Positions 9,257 through 17,025 of a stretch of DNA of 64,000 bases are shown here, piece after piece. The stretch spans positions 1 to 64,000 of the forward strand of contig NZ_LAPT01000055.1 in assembly GCF_003194385.1 (NCBI RefSeq), read 5' to 3'. Origin of the DNA: Pokkaliibacter plantistimulans (GTDB taxonomy: Bacteria > Pseudomonadota > Gammaproteobacteria > Pseudomonadales > Balneatricaceae). A model generated the notes under the pieces. That model was not told the origin of the DNA. It did not search any database and was given only the letters and a program-made list of their open reading frames with translations. Each line of letters begins with the position of its first letter. Positions within the stretch are counted from its first letter, which is position 1. The position numbers and the translations under genes were made by a program.

Positions 9257-11125
9257 TCAGATGAGACGACTGCCCGCGACTTTTTTGAGTTGTTTGGCAA
9301 AGGCTTTGTTGTCACCTTCGACATTGATCAGGATGGCCTCGCCGGGAAAGTCCATGACTTGCAGATGCTGTAGTACCGACAGTGCCAGCTTCTTATCGAA
9401 GAGGCCAAACTTGGTAGCAACCTTGTATCCCAGTACGAAGCAAGGGCGCTCAGGGAAGAAGTACACCTTTTTACGGACCAGAAAGGCGTTGGTCAGACCT
9501 TCAATTTTACGTAGTCGTTGCTGAAGGTCGGCAATGCTGGCCTCCCCCAGTTCATGGGGCAGGAAGGTGCTGCTGACATGCAGCTGGTTTCGCTCCTTGT
9601 GGGCGAAATACTCATCATGTTCACGCTGTCTAACCTTGTCATACAGATCGGCAGCAACCTCATGCTGACCCAATTGCCAGAAGTACTGCGCCAACTGTCG
9701 GTAGCCACCGATCATGAACTCCGGATCCTTGTTGATGACCTCATGCATCAGTTCAACACCCTGTTCCTCGGTGTTGCGCAACAATAATTGAGCAAGGGCG
9801 AAAGCGACTTGCAGGTCATCAGGCAGTTGCTCATTCAGGGCACGCAGTTGTGCAGTCGCACTTGCCAGATCGTTTTCATAATGAGCAGTCAGCTGGGCGC
9901 GATCATAAAGTTCCTGAGGGCTCAGAGTTTCGCCATCACTCACACGCTGATTTAGTGTGGCCAGCTGTTGTCTGGCCTCCTGAACTGTCTCAAAGCGTTC
10001 TTTCCAATGCTCTGCTACATCGGCGCTCCATTGCTGGTCAAAGTGATCCAGTAACGGCTGTTTCATTGCCCCAAGCAGTTCGAGGGCACTGTTTCCGGAT
10101 GCCGGCGGGATCCACTGGGCTGTCGCCTGAAAAGCCTGAAGTCGGTCCTGCAGACTAGGATGGGTATCGTCGAACGTAGTTTGCTGGCGCAAATTGTCCG
10201 CAATCCAACCTTCATAGTCTGAAGTCAGCTGCTGCCTGATGCTCAAGCCAAACTCGCTGAAAGGCTGTGCCGCAGGACAGGCGGTATGCTCAGCCTGGCG
10301 GTGGATGTCTGGCCAGAATCGTTCACGCATATAACTATTGGCGACTTGTACACCTGTCAGCGCCTGAGCCAGGGCGGCAGGTGAGGTCAGTCGGGCGGCA
10401 ACTGCATCAGCTTCGTACTCATTGGCCCGAGCCAGCGGAAAGGAATAGGCGTTGAAGCGGGGAATAAACCAGGACAGGAAAGGCTTGAACAAGTAGGTTA
10501 CCCAGCCTTCCACACCTTCCAGCTGGCTTAGCAGCTGACTCCAGCGCAACCTTAGCCGATAAAGCCAATTACCCAGACGGCCGTGGCCACCTGATAAATG
10601 GCCATATTCGTGGGCCAGAACTGCCTTGAATTGTTCCGGCGTGAGCGTATGCATCAGTGGCAACCCAAGAATCAGGTAATTGCGATACCAGCCAAAAATG
10701 CCCAGACGGGGAGATTGCACAACGGCTGCATTCAGATCATCAGTGACCAGCACGTGGTCAAAGCGAGGGGCACGCAGTGCGGTGCGAATGCTATCAATCA
10801 TTGCGAACAGCTCTGGTGCATCTGCCGCACTGATTTCCATTCCCTGAGGGCGAGGTACCTTGATATACATGGCCTTCAGCGTCAGCCATAACAGTGGCAC
10901 GACAATAATCAGCAGTTTCACTCCGATCAGATGCAGTTTGGCAACTGACAGGGCCACAGCCAGAGTCATTACCAGCAGGAGCGCTAAAATGGCCAGCAAG
11001 TAGGCATTGCCTGCCAGTGCCAGCAAAAATACACGCAGTTTGTAGCTTGTCGGGTTGGCTTGAGCTTGCTTTTCCAGCGCGGTAACGCGTCGCTCAAATT
11101 CATCTTGAGTCATTGCAGCATCCAT
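9257..11125 (-). CDS. M48-family membrane metallopeptidase
   Basis: Encodes 622 aa. Two or three membrane segments lie at about residues 32-85. The zinc motif HEYGH is at 172-176, and the third zinc ligand is Glu236 in ANEYEADAVAARL, so all catalytic residues are present. The remaining ~380 residues are helical, with TPR-like segments around residues 410-530 and a C-terminal region that may bind partners. M48 peptidases of the HtpX/Ste24 type degrade membrane or periplasmic proteins. The large C-terminal extension sets it apart from HtpX. It has its own promoter region upstream and is convergent with the MFS gene. Confidence 0.88.
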   Translation of the reverse strand: MDAAMTQDEFERRVTALEKQAQANPTSYKLRVFLLALAGNAYLLAILALLLVMTLAVALSVAKLHLIGVKLLIIVVPLLWLTLKAMYIKVPRPQGMEISAADAPELFAMIDSIRTALRAPRFDHVLVTDDLNAAVVQSPRLGIFGWYRNYLILGLPLMHTLTPEQFKAVLAHEYGHLSGGHGRLGNWLYRLRLRWSQLLSQLEGVEGWVTYLFKPFLSWFIPRFNAYSFPLARANEYEADAVAARLTSPAALAQALTGVQVANSYMRERFWPDIHRQAEHTACPAAQPFSEFGLSIRQQLTSDYEGWIADNLRQQTTFDDTHPSLQDRLQAFQATAQWIPPASGNSALELLGAMKQPLLDHFDQQWSADVAEHWKERFETVQEARQQLATLNQRVSDGETLSPQELYDRAQLTAHYENDLASATAQLRALNEQLPDDLQVAFALAQLLLRNTEEQGVELMHEVINKDPEFMIGGYRQLAQYFWQLGQHEVAADLYDKVRQREHDEYFAHKERNQLHVSSTFLPHELGEASIADLQQRLRKIEGLTNAFLVRKKVYFFPERPCFVLGYKVATKFGLFDKKLALSVLQHLQVMDFPGEAILINVEGDNKAFAKQLKKVAGSRLI

Positions 11126-11374
11126 GTGTCAGAAGAGAGCCGGTTCTCAGCTCGGTGTCGCGAGTATAAAGAGTGTCAATTTGTAAGTCTTTTGTAATTG
11201 GCGGAAATATTTTGAATTTTATTGGCCGATATGAGTTGCCCCGAGCATCGCATCTGAAGGCGCGGTGTCGTGATCACTGACAACCTCCCGTCACAACCGT
11301 TTGCCAGATTACCTCTGCACTTTTTATGTCAAAGGCGGGTGTTAGGATGAGTACCGAGCTAAGGAGGCATCTCA

Positions 11375-12523
11375 ATGAGACGTGAATCACGCAGTGCTAA
11401 ACGGATACCTGTTGTCTCAAGGCTGGTCAGTGGCGTTTCACTCAGCCTGCTGCTGGTGGCCTCCTGTGCGCAGGCGGCCAGTATTACCTCTATCACGCCG
11501 TTGGGGCAGGCCCATGTGCCTTATCTGACGCAATTTCAGGGCACCACCATTGGAGGGCTGTCCGGCCTGAGCTGGTCTGCCGAGCAGCAGCATTTTGTTG
11601 CTATCAGTGATGACCGCAGTGAGCGCCAGCCAGCGCGCTTCTATACTTTCACGGTGCAGCTGTTCAATGGCAGGCTGACGGATGCCAGTGTGCAGTGGCA
11701 GCGCTTTACCACCTTGCTTGATCGTGACGGTAAGCCTTATGCAGAAAATGCGCTGGACCCGGAGGGCATCGCGCTGACCGGTAGTGATCGCGTTTATGTG
11801 TCCTCAGAGGGGGATGGCATCCGCCAGATTGCTCCCTTTATTAACGGTTACGACCTGCAGGGGCGCTGGCAGCAGTCACTGCCGATGCCCACGACGTTCT
11901 GGCCGGCGTCGGTGTTTGACCGCCTTAATCAGGGGATTCGTAATAATGACGCCTTTGAAAGCCTGACGGTAACACCAGACCGCGCCACCCTGTATTCCGC
12001 AACCGAAACAGCGCTCAAACAGGACGGCGAGGAGTCTACCCAGACGCATGGCAGCCCGGCGCGCATTCTGCAATACGCTCTGGCCGATGGCCGTTTGCTG
12101 CATCAATACCGTTACGACATCGATCCGGTGATTCCGCCCACGGGGACTTCGGTATCCGGTGGCTCTATCGGTCTTGCCGACATGCTGGCACTGGACAATC
12201 AGGGTACCTTACTGGCATTGGAACGCACTTACGTCAAAGGCGCGGGCAACCGGATTCGTCTGTACGAGGTGTCTCTGGCGGGGGCGACCGACATCAATAC
12301 GCTGAAAAGCATCAGGGGCAACCAGCAAATTGTGCCAGCCAGTAAGAGACTAGTGGCTGATCTGGCAGACGATCTCAACGTGCCGCTGGACAACTTTGAA
12401 GGGCTGGCACTGGGCCCGAGGCTGGATGAGGGTCAGTACCTGTTGCTGCTGATCTCCGATGATAACTTCTCTGATAAGCAGCGGACTCTGATCGCAGGAT
12501 TTGCCGTGACCATTTTGCCGTGA
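11375..12523 (+). CDS. Secreted phytase-like esterase domain protein (PF13449 type)
   Basis: Encodes 382 aa; a strong AAGGAGG precedes the ATG. The N-terminus is a long signal peptide ending near CAQAA. The mature part is a predicted beta-propeller of the 'esterase-like activity of phytase' family, recognisable by GGLSGLSWSAEQQHFVAISD, LDPEGIAL, VSSEGD and the late DNFEGLALGP. The acidic DPEG and FEG motifs are the conserved family positions. It is probably periplasmic. The natural substrate is unknown and phytase activity should not be assumed. Confidence 0.8.
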   Translation: MRRESRSAKRIPVVSRLVSGVSLSLLLVASCAQAASITSITPLGQAHVPYLTQFQGTTIGGLSGLSWSAEQQHFVAISDDRSERQPARFYTFTVQLFNGRLTDASVQWQRFTTLLDRDGKPYAENALDPEGIALTGSDRVYVSSEGDGIRQIAPFINGYDLQGRWQQSLPMPTTFWPASVFDRLNQGIRNNDAFESLTVTPDRATLYSATETALKQDGEESTQTHGSPARILQYALADGRLLHQYRYDIDPVIPPTGTSVSGGSIGLADMLALDNQGTLLALERTYVKGAGNRIRLYEVSLAGATDINTLKSIRGNQQIVPASKRLVADLADDLNVPLDNFEGLALGPRLDEGQYLLLLISDDNFSDKQRTLIAGFAVTILP

Positions 12524-12581
12524 CTATAAAGCATAGCTGTCGGGTTGCGTGTTGTGTTTGCACCCTGGCCGTATTAGGGAT

Positions 12582-12620
12582 AGTTTTACGCGAAACTAAA
12601 AATAAGTTTTAAGTGAAACT
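12582..12620. promoter_or_regulatory. Tandem AGTTT-N6-AAACT operator-like dyads upstream of maiA
   Basis: Two dyads of the same form (12582-12597 and 12605-12620) start 23 bp apart, about two helical turns, in an AT-rich stretch just upstream of the GST-type gene. The repeated form and spacing suggest two operator copies for one dimeric regulator. The regulator is not identified. Confidence 0.55.
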
Positions 12621-12641
12621 AATTATAGGGAGATCGGTTAC

Positions 12642-13292
12642 ATGCAGACCGTGGCTGCTGACCTAGAGCTGTTCAGCTATTTCCGCTCATCGACGGCATA
12701 TCGCCTGCGCATCGCGCTGAATCTGAAAGGCATTGACTACCGCATCACCCCGATCAACCTGCTCAAGGGCGAGCAGCGCAGCGAGGCCTATCTGCAGGTC
12801 AATCCACAGGGGCTGGTACCGGCCCTGCGGCTAGGGGATGGCCGCGTCCTGACCCAGTCCATGGCGATTCTGGAATGGCTGGAGGTGACCTATCCGCAGG
12901 CACCGTTATATCCCGACGATAGCTGGCAGCAGGCGCAGGTGCGCAGCCTGTGTATGGAGATCAGCTGTGATATCCATCCGCTGAACAACCTGCGTATTCT
13001 CAAGTATCTGGTCGGGCCGCTGGGGCGCAGCGATGAAGAAAAAACGGCCTGGTATCACCACTGGTTACATCAGGGATTCAGGGTGCTGGAAGCCCAGTTA
13101 CCTGACTCGACCTACGCCGGCGGTGAACAGCCCAATATGGTGGACGTCTGCCTGATCCCGCAACTATACAACGCTTACCGGTTCGGACTGGACATGACGT
13201 CTTACCCGCGTATGCAGAACATCTATCACCACTGCAATCAGCTGGATGCCTTTATTCAGGCGGCACCGGAGCAGCAGCCTGACGCCGTGTAG
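12642..13292 (+). CDS. maiA: Maleylacetoacetate isomerase (zeta-class glutathione transferase)
   Basis: Encodes 216 aa. The N-terminal thioredoxin-like domain has the zeta-class motif SYFRSSTAYRLRIALNLKG with the catalytic serines, then VNPQGLVPAL and LTQSMAILEWLE, which bind glutathione. The helical C-terminal domain includes MEISCDIHPLNNLRILKYL and PNMVDVCLIPQLYNAYRF. The family isomerises maleylacetoacetate to fumarylacetoacetate in tyrosine/homogentisate breakdown. No other gene of that pathway is adjacent. A GGGAG ribosome site precedes the start. Two operator-like dyads lie just upstream. Confidence 0.88.
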   Translation: MQTVAADLELFSYFRSSTAYRLRIALNLKGIDYRITPINLLKGEQRSEAYLQVNPQGLVPALRLGDGRVLTQSMAILEWLEVTYPQAPLYPDDSWQQAQVRSLCMEISCDIHPLNNLRILKYLVGPLGRSDEEKTAWYHHWLHQGFRVLEAQLPDSTYAGGEQPNMVDVCLIPQLYNAYRFGLDMTSYPRMQNIYHHCNQLDAFIQAAPEQQPDAV

Positions 13293-13303
13293 TCTGCCCT
13301 CTG

Positions 13304-13594
13304 CTAAAACTGGCAGACACTGCCTGCCAGTCGCACGCGCCCAAATCCGGCATTGGCAGCCTGCGGTGTGATGGCGGCAAGCCGATCCAGACGAATATCC
13401 TGATCACCCGTGGCGCCGCGCAGGCGCAAGAATTCTTCCTTGTCGGCATTGACGAGGGTGGTAATGGCTTTGGCCTCAAAACGGCTGCCATCGGTCAGCT
13501 CGACCAGCAGCACGTAGCCGCGCATGCAGGCGATTTCCAGATAGTCGTGCAGATCACAGGAGATAGGCTGGTAGTGTGCTGATGAGTCAGACAT
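13304..13594 (-). CDS. rof: Rho-binding antiterminator (Rof/YaeO family)
   Basis: Encodes 96 aa from the ATG at 13594. The longer open frame upstream has no family similarity. The family hallmark YQPISCDLHDYLEIACMRGY is followed by VLLVELTDGSRFEAKAITT and EEFLRLRG. Rof folds as a small beta-barrel, binds the primary RNA site of Rho and inhibits termination. The acidic residues that contact Rho (the DLHDYLE segment) are present. It is convergent with maiA; their stop codons are about 11 bp apart. Confidence 0.85.
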   Translation of the reverse strand: MSDSSAHYQPISCDLHDYLEIACMRGYVLLVELTDGSRFEAKAITTLVNADKEEFLRLRGATGDQDIRLDRLAAITPQAANAGFGRVRLAGSVCQF

Positions 13595-13765
13595 GGCGTA
13601 GTGCTCGATTAACAGAGGTGGTTTTTCTTTGCCTGCTGCGGTGATGGCAAGCAAGAGCTGCCGATGAGGAAATGACAGGAATGAGCAAGCTGCAGTGCTG
13701 TTTGAGGTCGTCACTATGGGCGACAGCAAGGTGCTTGCCGCCCAATCGATCCCAGGGGGAGCTGA

Positions 13766-14215
13766 CTACTTCAGTTTGACGATATCGCCCTTTAACGCGA
13801 CCCCTGCCATGATTCCACCAGCATGGCACTCGAATTCTGAAGGACTGTTGACTTCATTCTTCTTGTAATAGCTATGAATGTTGACAATCGCGTTACCGCC
13901 CTCTTTTTTGGCGCGATCCTGCAATGATATCAAGGCTGACAACAACGCCCATTGGCAGGCCGCCTCATCGGTTTTACCTACGGCATTGGTCTTTTTATTG
14001 GTAACCACTCCCTCCAGTAGCTGCTTGGTCACCTGGCCGTGTTTCTGGTTGCCAAAGTAGAGCTGAATACTGGGATCCAACTTGGTTTTGAAGTCGGCGC
14101 TTTGCATGGCGCTGGCCAGAGGCAGCATATGCTTGGTATCGCGGGCCATGGCAATTGGAGAGGAGACAATGAGAGCCGACATGGCCAGTGGGGTAATAAA
14201 GTGGGCAAGTTTCAC
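13766..14215 (-). CDS. Small secreted protein of the family often labelled 'excinuclease ATPase subunit'
   Basis: Encodes 149 aa from a GTG at 14215, chosen because an AAAGGATG ribosome site precedes it and it gives a clean signal peptide (residues 1-24, ending IAMA). The mature protein contains TNKKTNAVGKTDEAACQWALLSAL and KKEGGNAIVNIHSYYKKNEV, motifs of a conserved proteobacterial family that databases sometimes mislabel as an excinuclease subunit. No ATPase motif is present, so that label should not be used. Two cysteines (ACQW, FECHAGG) could form a disulfide. It is probably periplasmic and its function is unknown. Confidence 0.65.
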   Translation of the reverse strand: MKLAHFITPLAMSALIVSSPIAMARDTKHMLPLASAMQSADFKTKLDPSIQLYFGNQKHGQVTKQLLEGVVTNKKTNAVGKTDEAACQWALLSALISLQDRAKKEGGNAIVNIHSYYKKNEVNSPSEFECHAGGIMAGVALKGDIVKLK

Positions 14216-14314
14216 CGCAGCATCCTTTCTCGTATTAGCTTGGAGGCCCCGGATTATAAGGAACTCACAGAGTTCGAACAATCTGAAACTCTTTTATGTA
14301 ATTTTGTTTCAATA

Positions 14315-14336
14315 GATTGTAAAAGTGGTTACAATC
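14315..14336. promoter_or_regulatory. GATTGTAA-N6-TTACAATC dyad at the APE operon promoter region
   Basis: This perfect 8-bp-arm inverted repeat lies in the AT-rich gap between the divergent small secreted protein gene and the polyene operon. It is about 140 bp upstream of the operon's first codon and is the only clear dyad in the gap. It is a candidate operator for either side; there is no T-run to suggest a terminator. Confidence 0.5.
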
Positions 14337-14475
14337 GCGCTCCGCAAAAATACTCCGCCTGGATTCTTTACTAAAGCTAGGCTTGCTTTTCTATTTCTTA
14401 CTCTTTTGATCGCAGTTGCTGATTGCTGGGCGAGGGCCTAAGACAACAGGGACGTACAGGTTGGGGCCGTAAGTC

Positions 14476-15186
14476 TTGCTTGAATTCAATCTACATAGCT
14501 GGGCTGTGAATGTATCCGGCATCTGTGAGCTCAATAAGCCAGACTCCTGTACTCAAGAAGCGGGCTCCGGGCTTTTTCCTGCCATGCTGCGTCGTAGGTT
14601 GTCAGCCTTTGGAAGATTAGCCGCGACCACGTCGACTGAGCTGATCTCCCCTGACGAGTCAATACCGGTTGTGTTTGCCTCACGTCACGGTGATGCACAC
14701 CGAACTCTTGAGTTGCTGCAAGCTCTGGCCTCCGGTGGAGATGTGTCTCCTGCTTCGTTCAGTATGTCGGTACATAACGCAGTAGCAGGAATACTGTCGA
14801 TTGCTCGGGGCGACACAAGTGCTGTGACCGCTGTTGCAGCGGCAGACAATCTATTGCTGGCAGCGTTGTTAGAGGCATCTGCTCAACTGCAAGATGCACC
14901 ACGCGTGTTGTGTGTACTGTGTGATTTGCCGTTACCCGCTCTGTATCCAGCGATTGAGGATGCTCCCACGGACCCATGGGCCCTGGCGTTACTGTTGGAG
15001 CGACCTGAGATCTCTGGCACTTCAGGTGATCGATATCTGCTGCAGCAAGCTATGCAAGTTGCGCTTCCAGCATACTCATCAGGTCCTGCTTTACTGCCGC
15101 TATTGCAAGGTGTGGTCACTAGGCTGTCTCTGCAAGCTGGATCTCCCGGCTGGGTGCTGACGCGCCGAGAGGAGGGGTTGCCATGA
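14476..15186 (+). CDS. Ketosynthase-like chain-length factor (ApeC-type) of the aryl polyene operon
   Basis: Encodes 236 aa from a TTG start (LEFNLHSWAVN follows); there is no better start nearby. It resembles the N-terminal half of a beta-ketoacyl synthase, with FASRHGDAHRTLELLQAL and FSMSVHNAVAGILSIARG, but lacks the Cys-His-His triad. It fits the 'beta-ketoacyl synthase chain length factor' family, which pairs with a true ketosynthase to set polyene length. It is the first gene of an 18-gene plus-strand operon and overlaps the next gene by 4 bp. Confidence 0.75.
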   Translation: MLEFNLHSWAVNVSGICELNKPDSCTQEAGSGLFPAMLRRRLSAFGRLAATTSTELISPDESIPVVFASRHGDAHRTLELLQALASGGDVSPASFSMSVHNAVAGILSIARGDTSAVTAVAAADNLLLAALLEASAQLQDAPRVLCVLCDLPLPALYPAIEDAPTDPWALALLLERPEISGTSGDRYLLQQAMQVALPAYSSGPALLPLLQGVVTRLSLQAGSPGWVLTRREEGLP

Positions 15187-15989
15187 CCATGTTGGGACGC
15201 ATCTGGCGCTGGTGTGGGACGGCATTCAGCTTTCTGTTGTTTGGTGTTGGGGGGCTGCTGCTGAGTCTGGTGGTATTTCCTTTGCTCAGGTTGCTACCGG
15301 GTACTTCACAGCAACGCCAACGACGGGCTAAGTGTGTGATACACCGTACCTTTCGCTGTTACATCCTGATTATGCGTCTTTTAGGTGTTCTGACCTTTTC
15401 AGTAAAGGATCAGGAGCGTTTGCAAGGGGCCTCGTTGGTTCTGGCCAATCATCCATCGCTACTGGATGTCGTGTTTCTTATCGCCTTGATTCCCAATGCC
15501 AATTGTGTGGTTAAGGGGCGTCTGACTCGCCATCTTTGGACGCGTGGCCCAATTCAACAAGCCGGTTACATCCTCAATGAAGATGGCGAAGATGTCATCG
15601 AGACGGCCGCTCAGGCGATGGCAAGAGGCGACACACTGATTGTCTTCCCTGAAGGTACTCGTACTACGCCGGGAGCCTCACTGAGCCTGAAACGGGGTGC
15701 TGCACAGATTGCACTGCGTTGCCGAGCCGACATTACCCCGGTAATCATCCACTGCAGTCCGACCACCCTGACTAAGGAAGACCGGTGGTACGAGGTACCG
15801 GATGAGCGCGTGCATTTTACCTTGCAGATTAAACCCACTATTGCTGTCGCTCCCTATCTGGATGATGAAGTGACGTCGCGTTCTGCGCGTACTCTGGCAA
15901 GAGATTTAACCCACTATTTCAATCAAGAGGTTTCTGTCCATGAGCAGTCTGCACTTGGAACTGAAGAATATGATCATCGATGTGCTTGA
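15183..15989 (+). CDS. 1-acyl-glycerol-phosphate acyltransferase-like protein (PlsC family)
   Basis: Encodes 268 aa. A membrane segment lies at about residues 11-38. The acyltransferase motif I is NHPSLLD (His-x4-Asp), and FPEGTRTTPG is motif III. The family transfers acyl chains to phosphate-containing acceptors. In aryl polyene operons this gene is thought to help anchor the polyene to a lipid. The gene starts in an ATGA overlap with the chain-length factor gene. Its 3' end overlaps the first ACP gene by 50 bp, an unusually long overlap. Confidence 0.85.
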   Translation: MTMLGRIWRWCGTAFSFLLFGVGGLLLSLVVFPLLRLLPGTSQQRQRRAKCVIHRTFRCYILIMRLLGVLTFSVKDQERLQGASLVLANHPSLLDVVFLIALIPNANCVVKGRLTRHLWTRGPIQQAGYILNEDGEDVIETAAQAMARGDTLIVFPEGTRTTPGASLSLKRGAAQIALRCRADITPVIIHCSPTTLTKEDRWYEVPDERVHFTLQIKPTIAVAPYLDDEVTSRSARTLARDLTHYFNQEVSVHEQSALGTEEYDHRCA

Positions 15990-16197
15990 CCTGGAGGACA
16001 TCGCTCCGGCTGACATTATTGATGCTGAAGCTCTGTTCGGGGATGGCTTGGGATTGGATTCCATCGATGCACTGGAGTTGGGGCTGGCACTGCAAAAACG
16101 TTACGGCATAAAACTTAATGCCGATTCAGAAGATACCCGTAAGCATTTCGCTAGCGTCAATGCGCTGGTTGATCTGGTCTCCAGCCAACGCATCTAA
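15940..16197 (+). CDS. Acyl carrier protein 1 (ApeE-type)
   Basis: Encodes 85 aa. GLGLDSIDALELGL carries the phosphopantetheine serine (Ser41). The acidic helix pattern is typical of ACPs in aryl polyene operons, as is the N-terminal LKNMIIDVLDLEDI segment. That segment argues for the ATG at 15940 even though it makes a 50-bp overlap with the acyltransferase gene. It should carry growing polyene intermediates as thioesters. Confidence 0.9.
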   Translation: MSSLHLELKNMIIDVLDLEDIAPADIIDAEALFGDGLGLDSIDALELGLALQKRYGIKLNADSEDTRKHFASVNALVDLVSSQRI

Positions 16198-16206
16198 GGG
16201 CCAAGT

Positions 16207-16467
16207 GTGATGAATAGTCGTGAGGAAATTTTTGCGCGAATCAGTGCCATTCTGCAGGAGCTGTTTGAGGTCGATGCAGCAGATATTCACCTGCAGGCCA
16301 ATCTCTACAGTGATCTGGATATTGACAGCATTGACGCCGTTGATCTGGTGGTTGAGCTGCAGAAAATTACCGGCAAGCGCATCAAGCCAGAAGACTTCAA
16401 ATCTGTGCGTACTGTGCAGGATGTCGTGGTGGAGGTGGATAAGCTGGTGAACGGGACCACCGCCTAA
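16207..16467 (+). CDS. Acyl carrier protein 2 (ApeF-type)
   Basis: Encodes 86 aa with the motif DLDIDSIDAVDLVVELQ; Ser41 is the predicted phosphopantetheine site. Two ACPs in tandem are the rule in aryl polyene operons, where they are thought to serve the starter and elongation steps separately. It lies 9 bp after ACP 1 and one base before the next ATG. Confidence 0.9.
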   Translation: MMNSREEIFARISAILQELFEVDAADIHLQANLYSDLDIDSIDAVDLVVELQKITGKRIKPEDFKSVRTVQDVVVEVDKLVNGTTA

Positions 16468-16468
16468 A

Positions 16469-17011
16469 ATGCTCAAAACGCTGCTGATCATAGTGTCGCT
16501 GTGCTATCCGCTGCTGGTGTACTTCCTGCTGAGGCAGGTCACCGCTGCGTGGTTGCTGCCACTGATGTTCGCGTTGCTACTGTGGCGGGCATGCAGTAGT
16601 CGTGATGTCGTCGAGCGGCGAGTATTGCTGCTGGCCCTGGTTATCGCCGTAGCACTGGTGCTGTGGTTGTCCCCAACCCAGACGTTGAAGCTTTATCCGG
16701 TCCTGATGAATGTTTCGATGCTGATGCTGTTTGCGCTGAGCCTGCGCCAGAAGCACAGCATGATTGAGCGTATTGCCCGCCTCAAGGAGCCGAATCTATC
16801 TGCAGAGGGGGTGCGTTATACCCGATGTGTGACCTGGGTCTGGACTGGCTTCTTTGCGTGTAACGGGGTCGTCGCCCTGGCAACAGTATTCATGAGTGAC
16901 CAAATCTGGGGTGTGTATAACGGTGTGCTGGCCTATGCACTGATCGGCATTCTACTTGCCGGAGAGTGGCTGGTACGCAGAAGAATAAAGACCTCTGCGG
17001 TCAGCGAATAG
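16469..17011 (+). CDS. Inner-membrane protein of aryl polyene operons (COG4648-like)
   Basis: Encodes 180 aa with about five or six hydrophobic segments spanning most of the protein, and a positively charged C-terminal tail. No catalytic motif is visible. Proteins of this kind recur beside the two ACPs in aryl polyene operons, but their role is unknown. A contribution to membrane transfer of the product is a guess from context. Confidence 0.65.
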   Translation: MLKTLLIIVSLCYPLLVYFLLRQVTAAWLLPLMFALLLWRACSSRDVVERRVLLLALVIAVALVLWLSPTQTLKLYPVLMNVSMLMLFALSLRQKHSMIERIARLKEPNLSAEGVRYTRCVTWVWTGFFACNGVVALATVFMSDQIWGVYNGVLAYALIGILLAGEWLVRRRIKTSAVSE

Positions 17012-17025
17012 CTATAGATAGAGTG

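Noticed and set aside
13766-14215. 'Excinuclease ATPase subunit' as a name for the small secreted protein
   Set aside because: The protein has a signal peptide and no nucleotide-binding motif; the label is a database error for this family.
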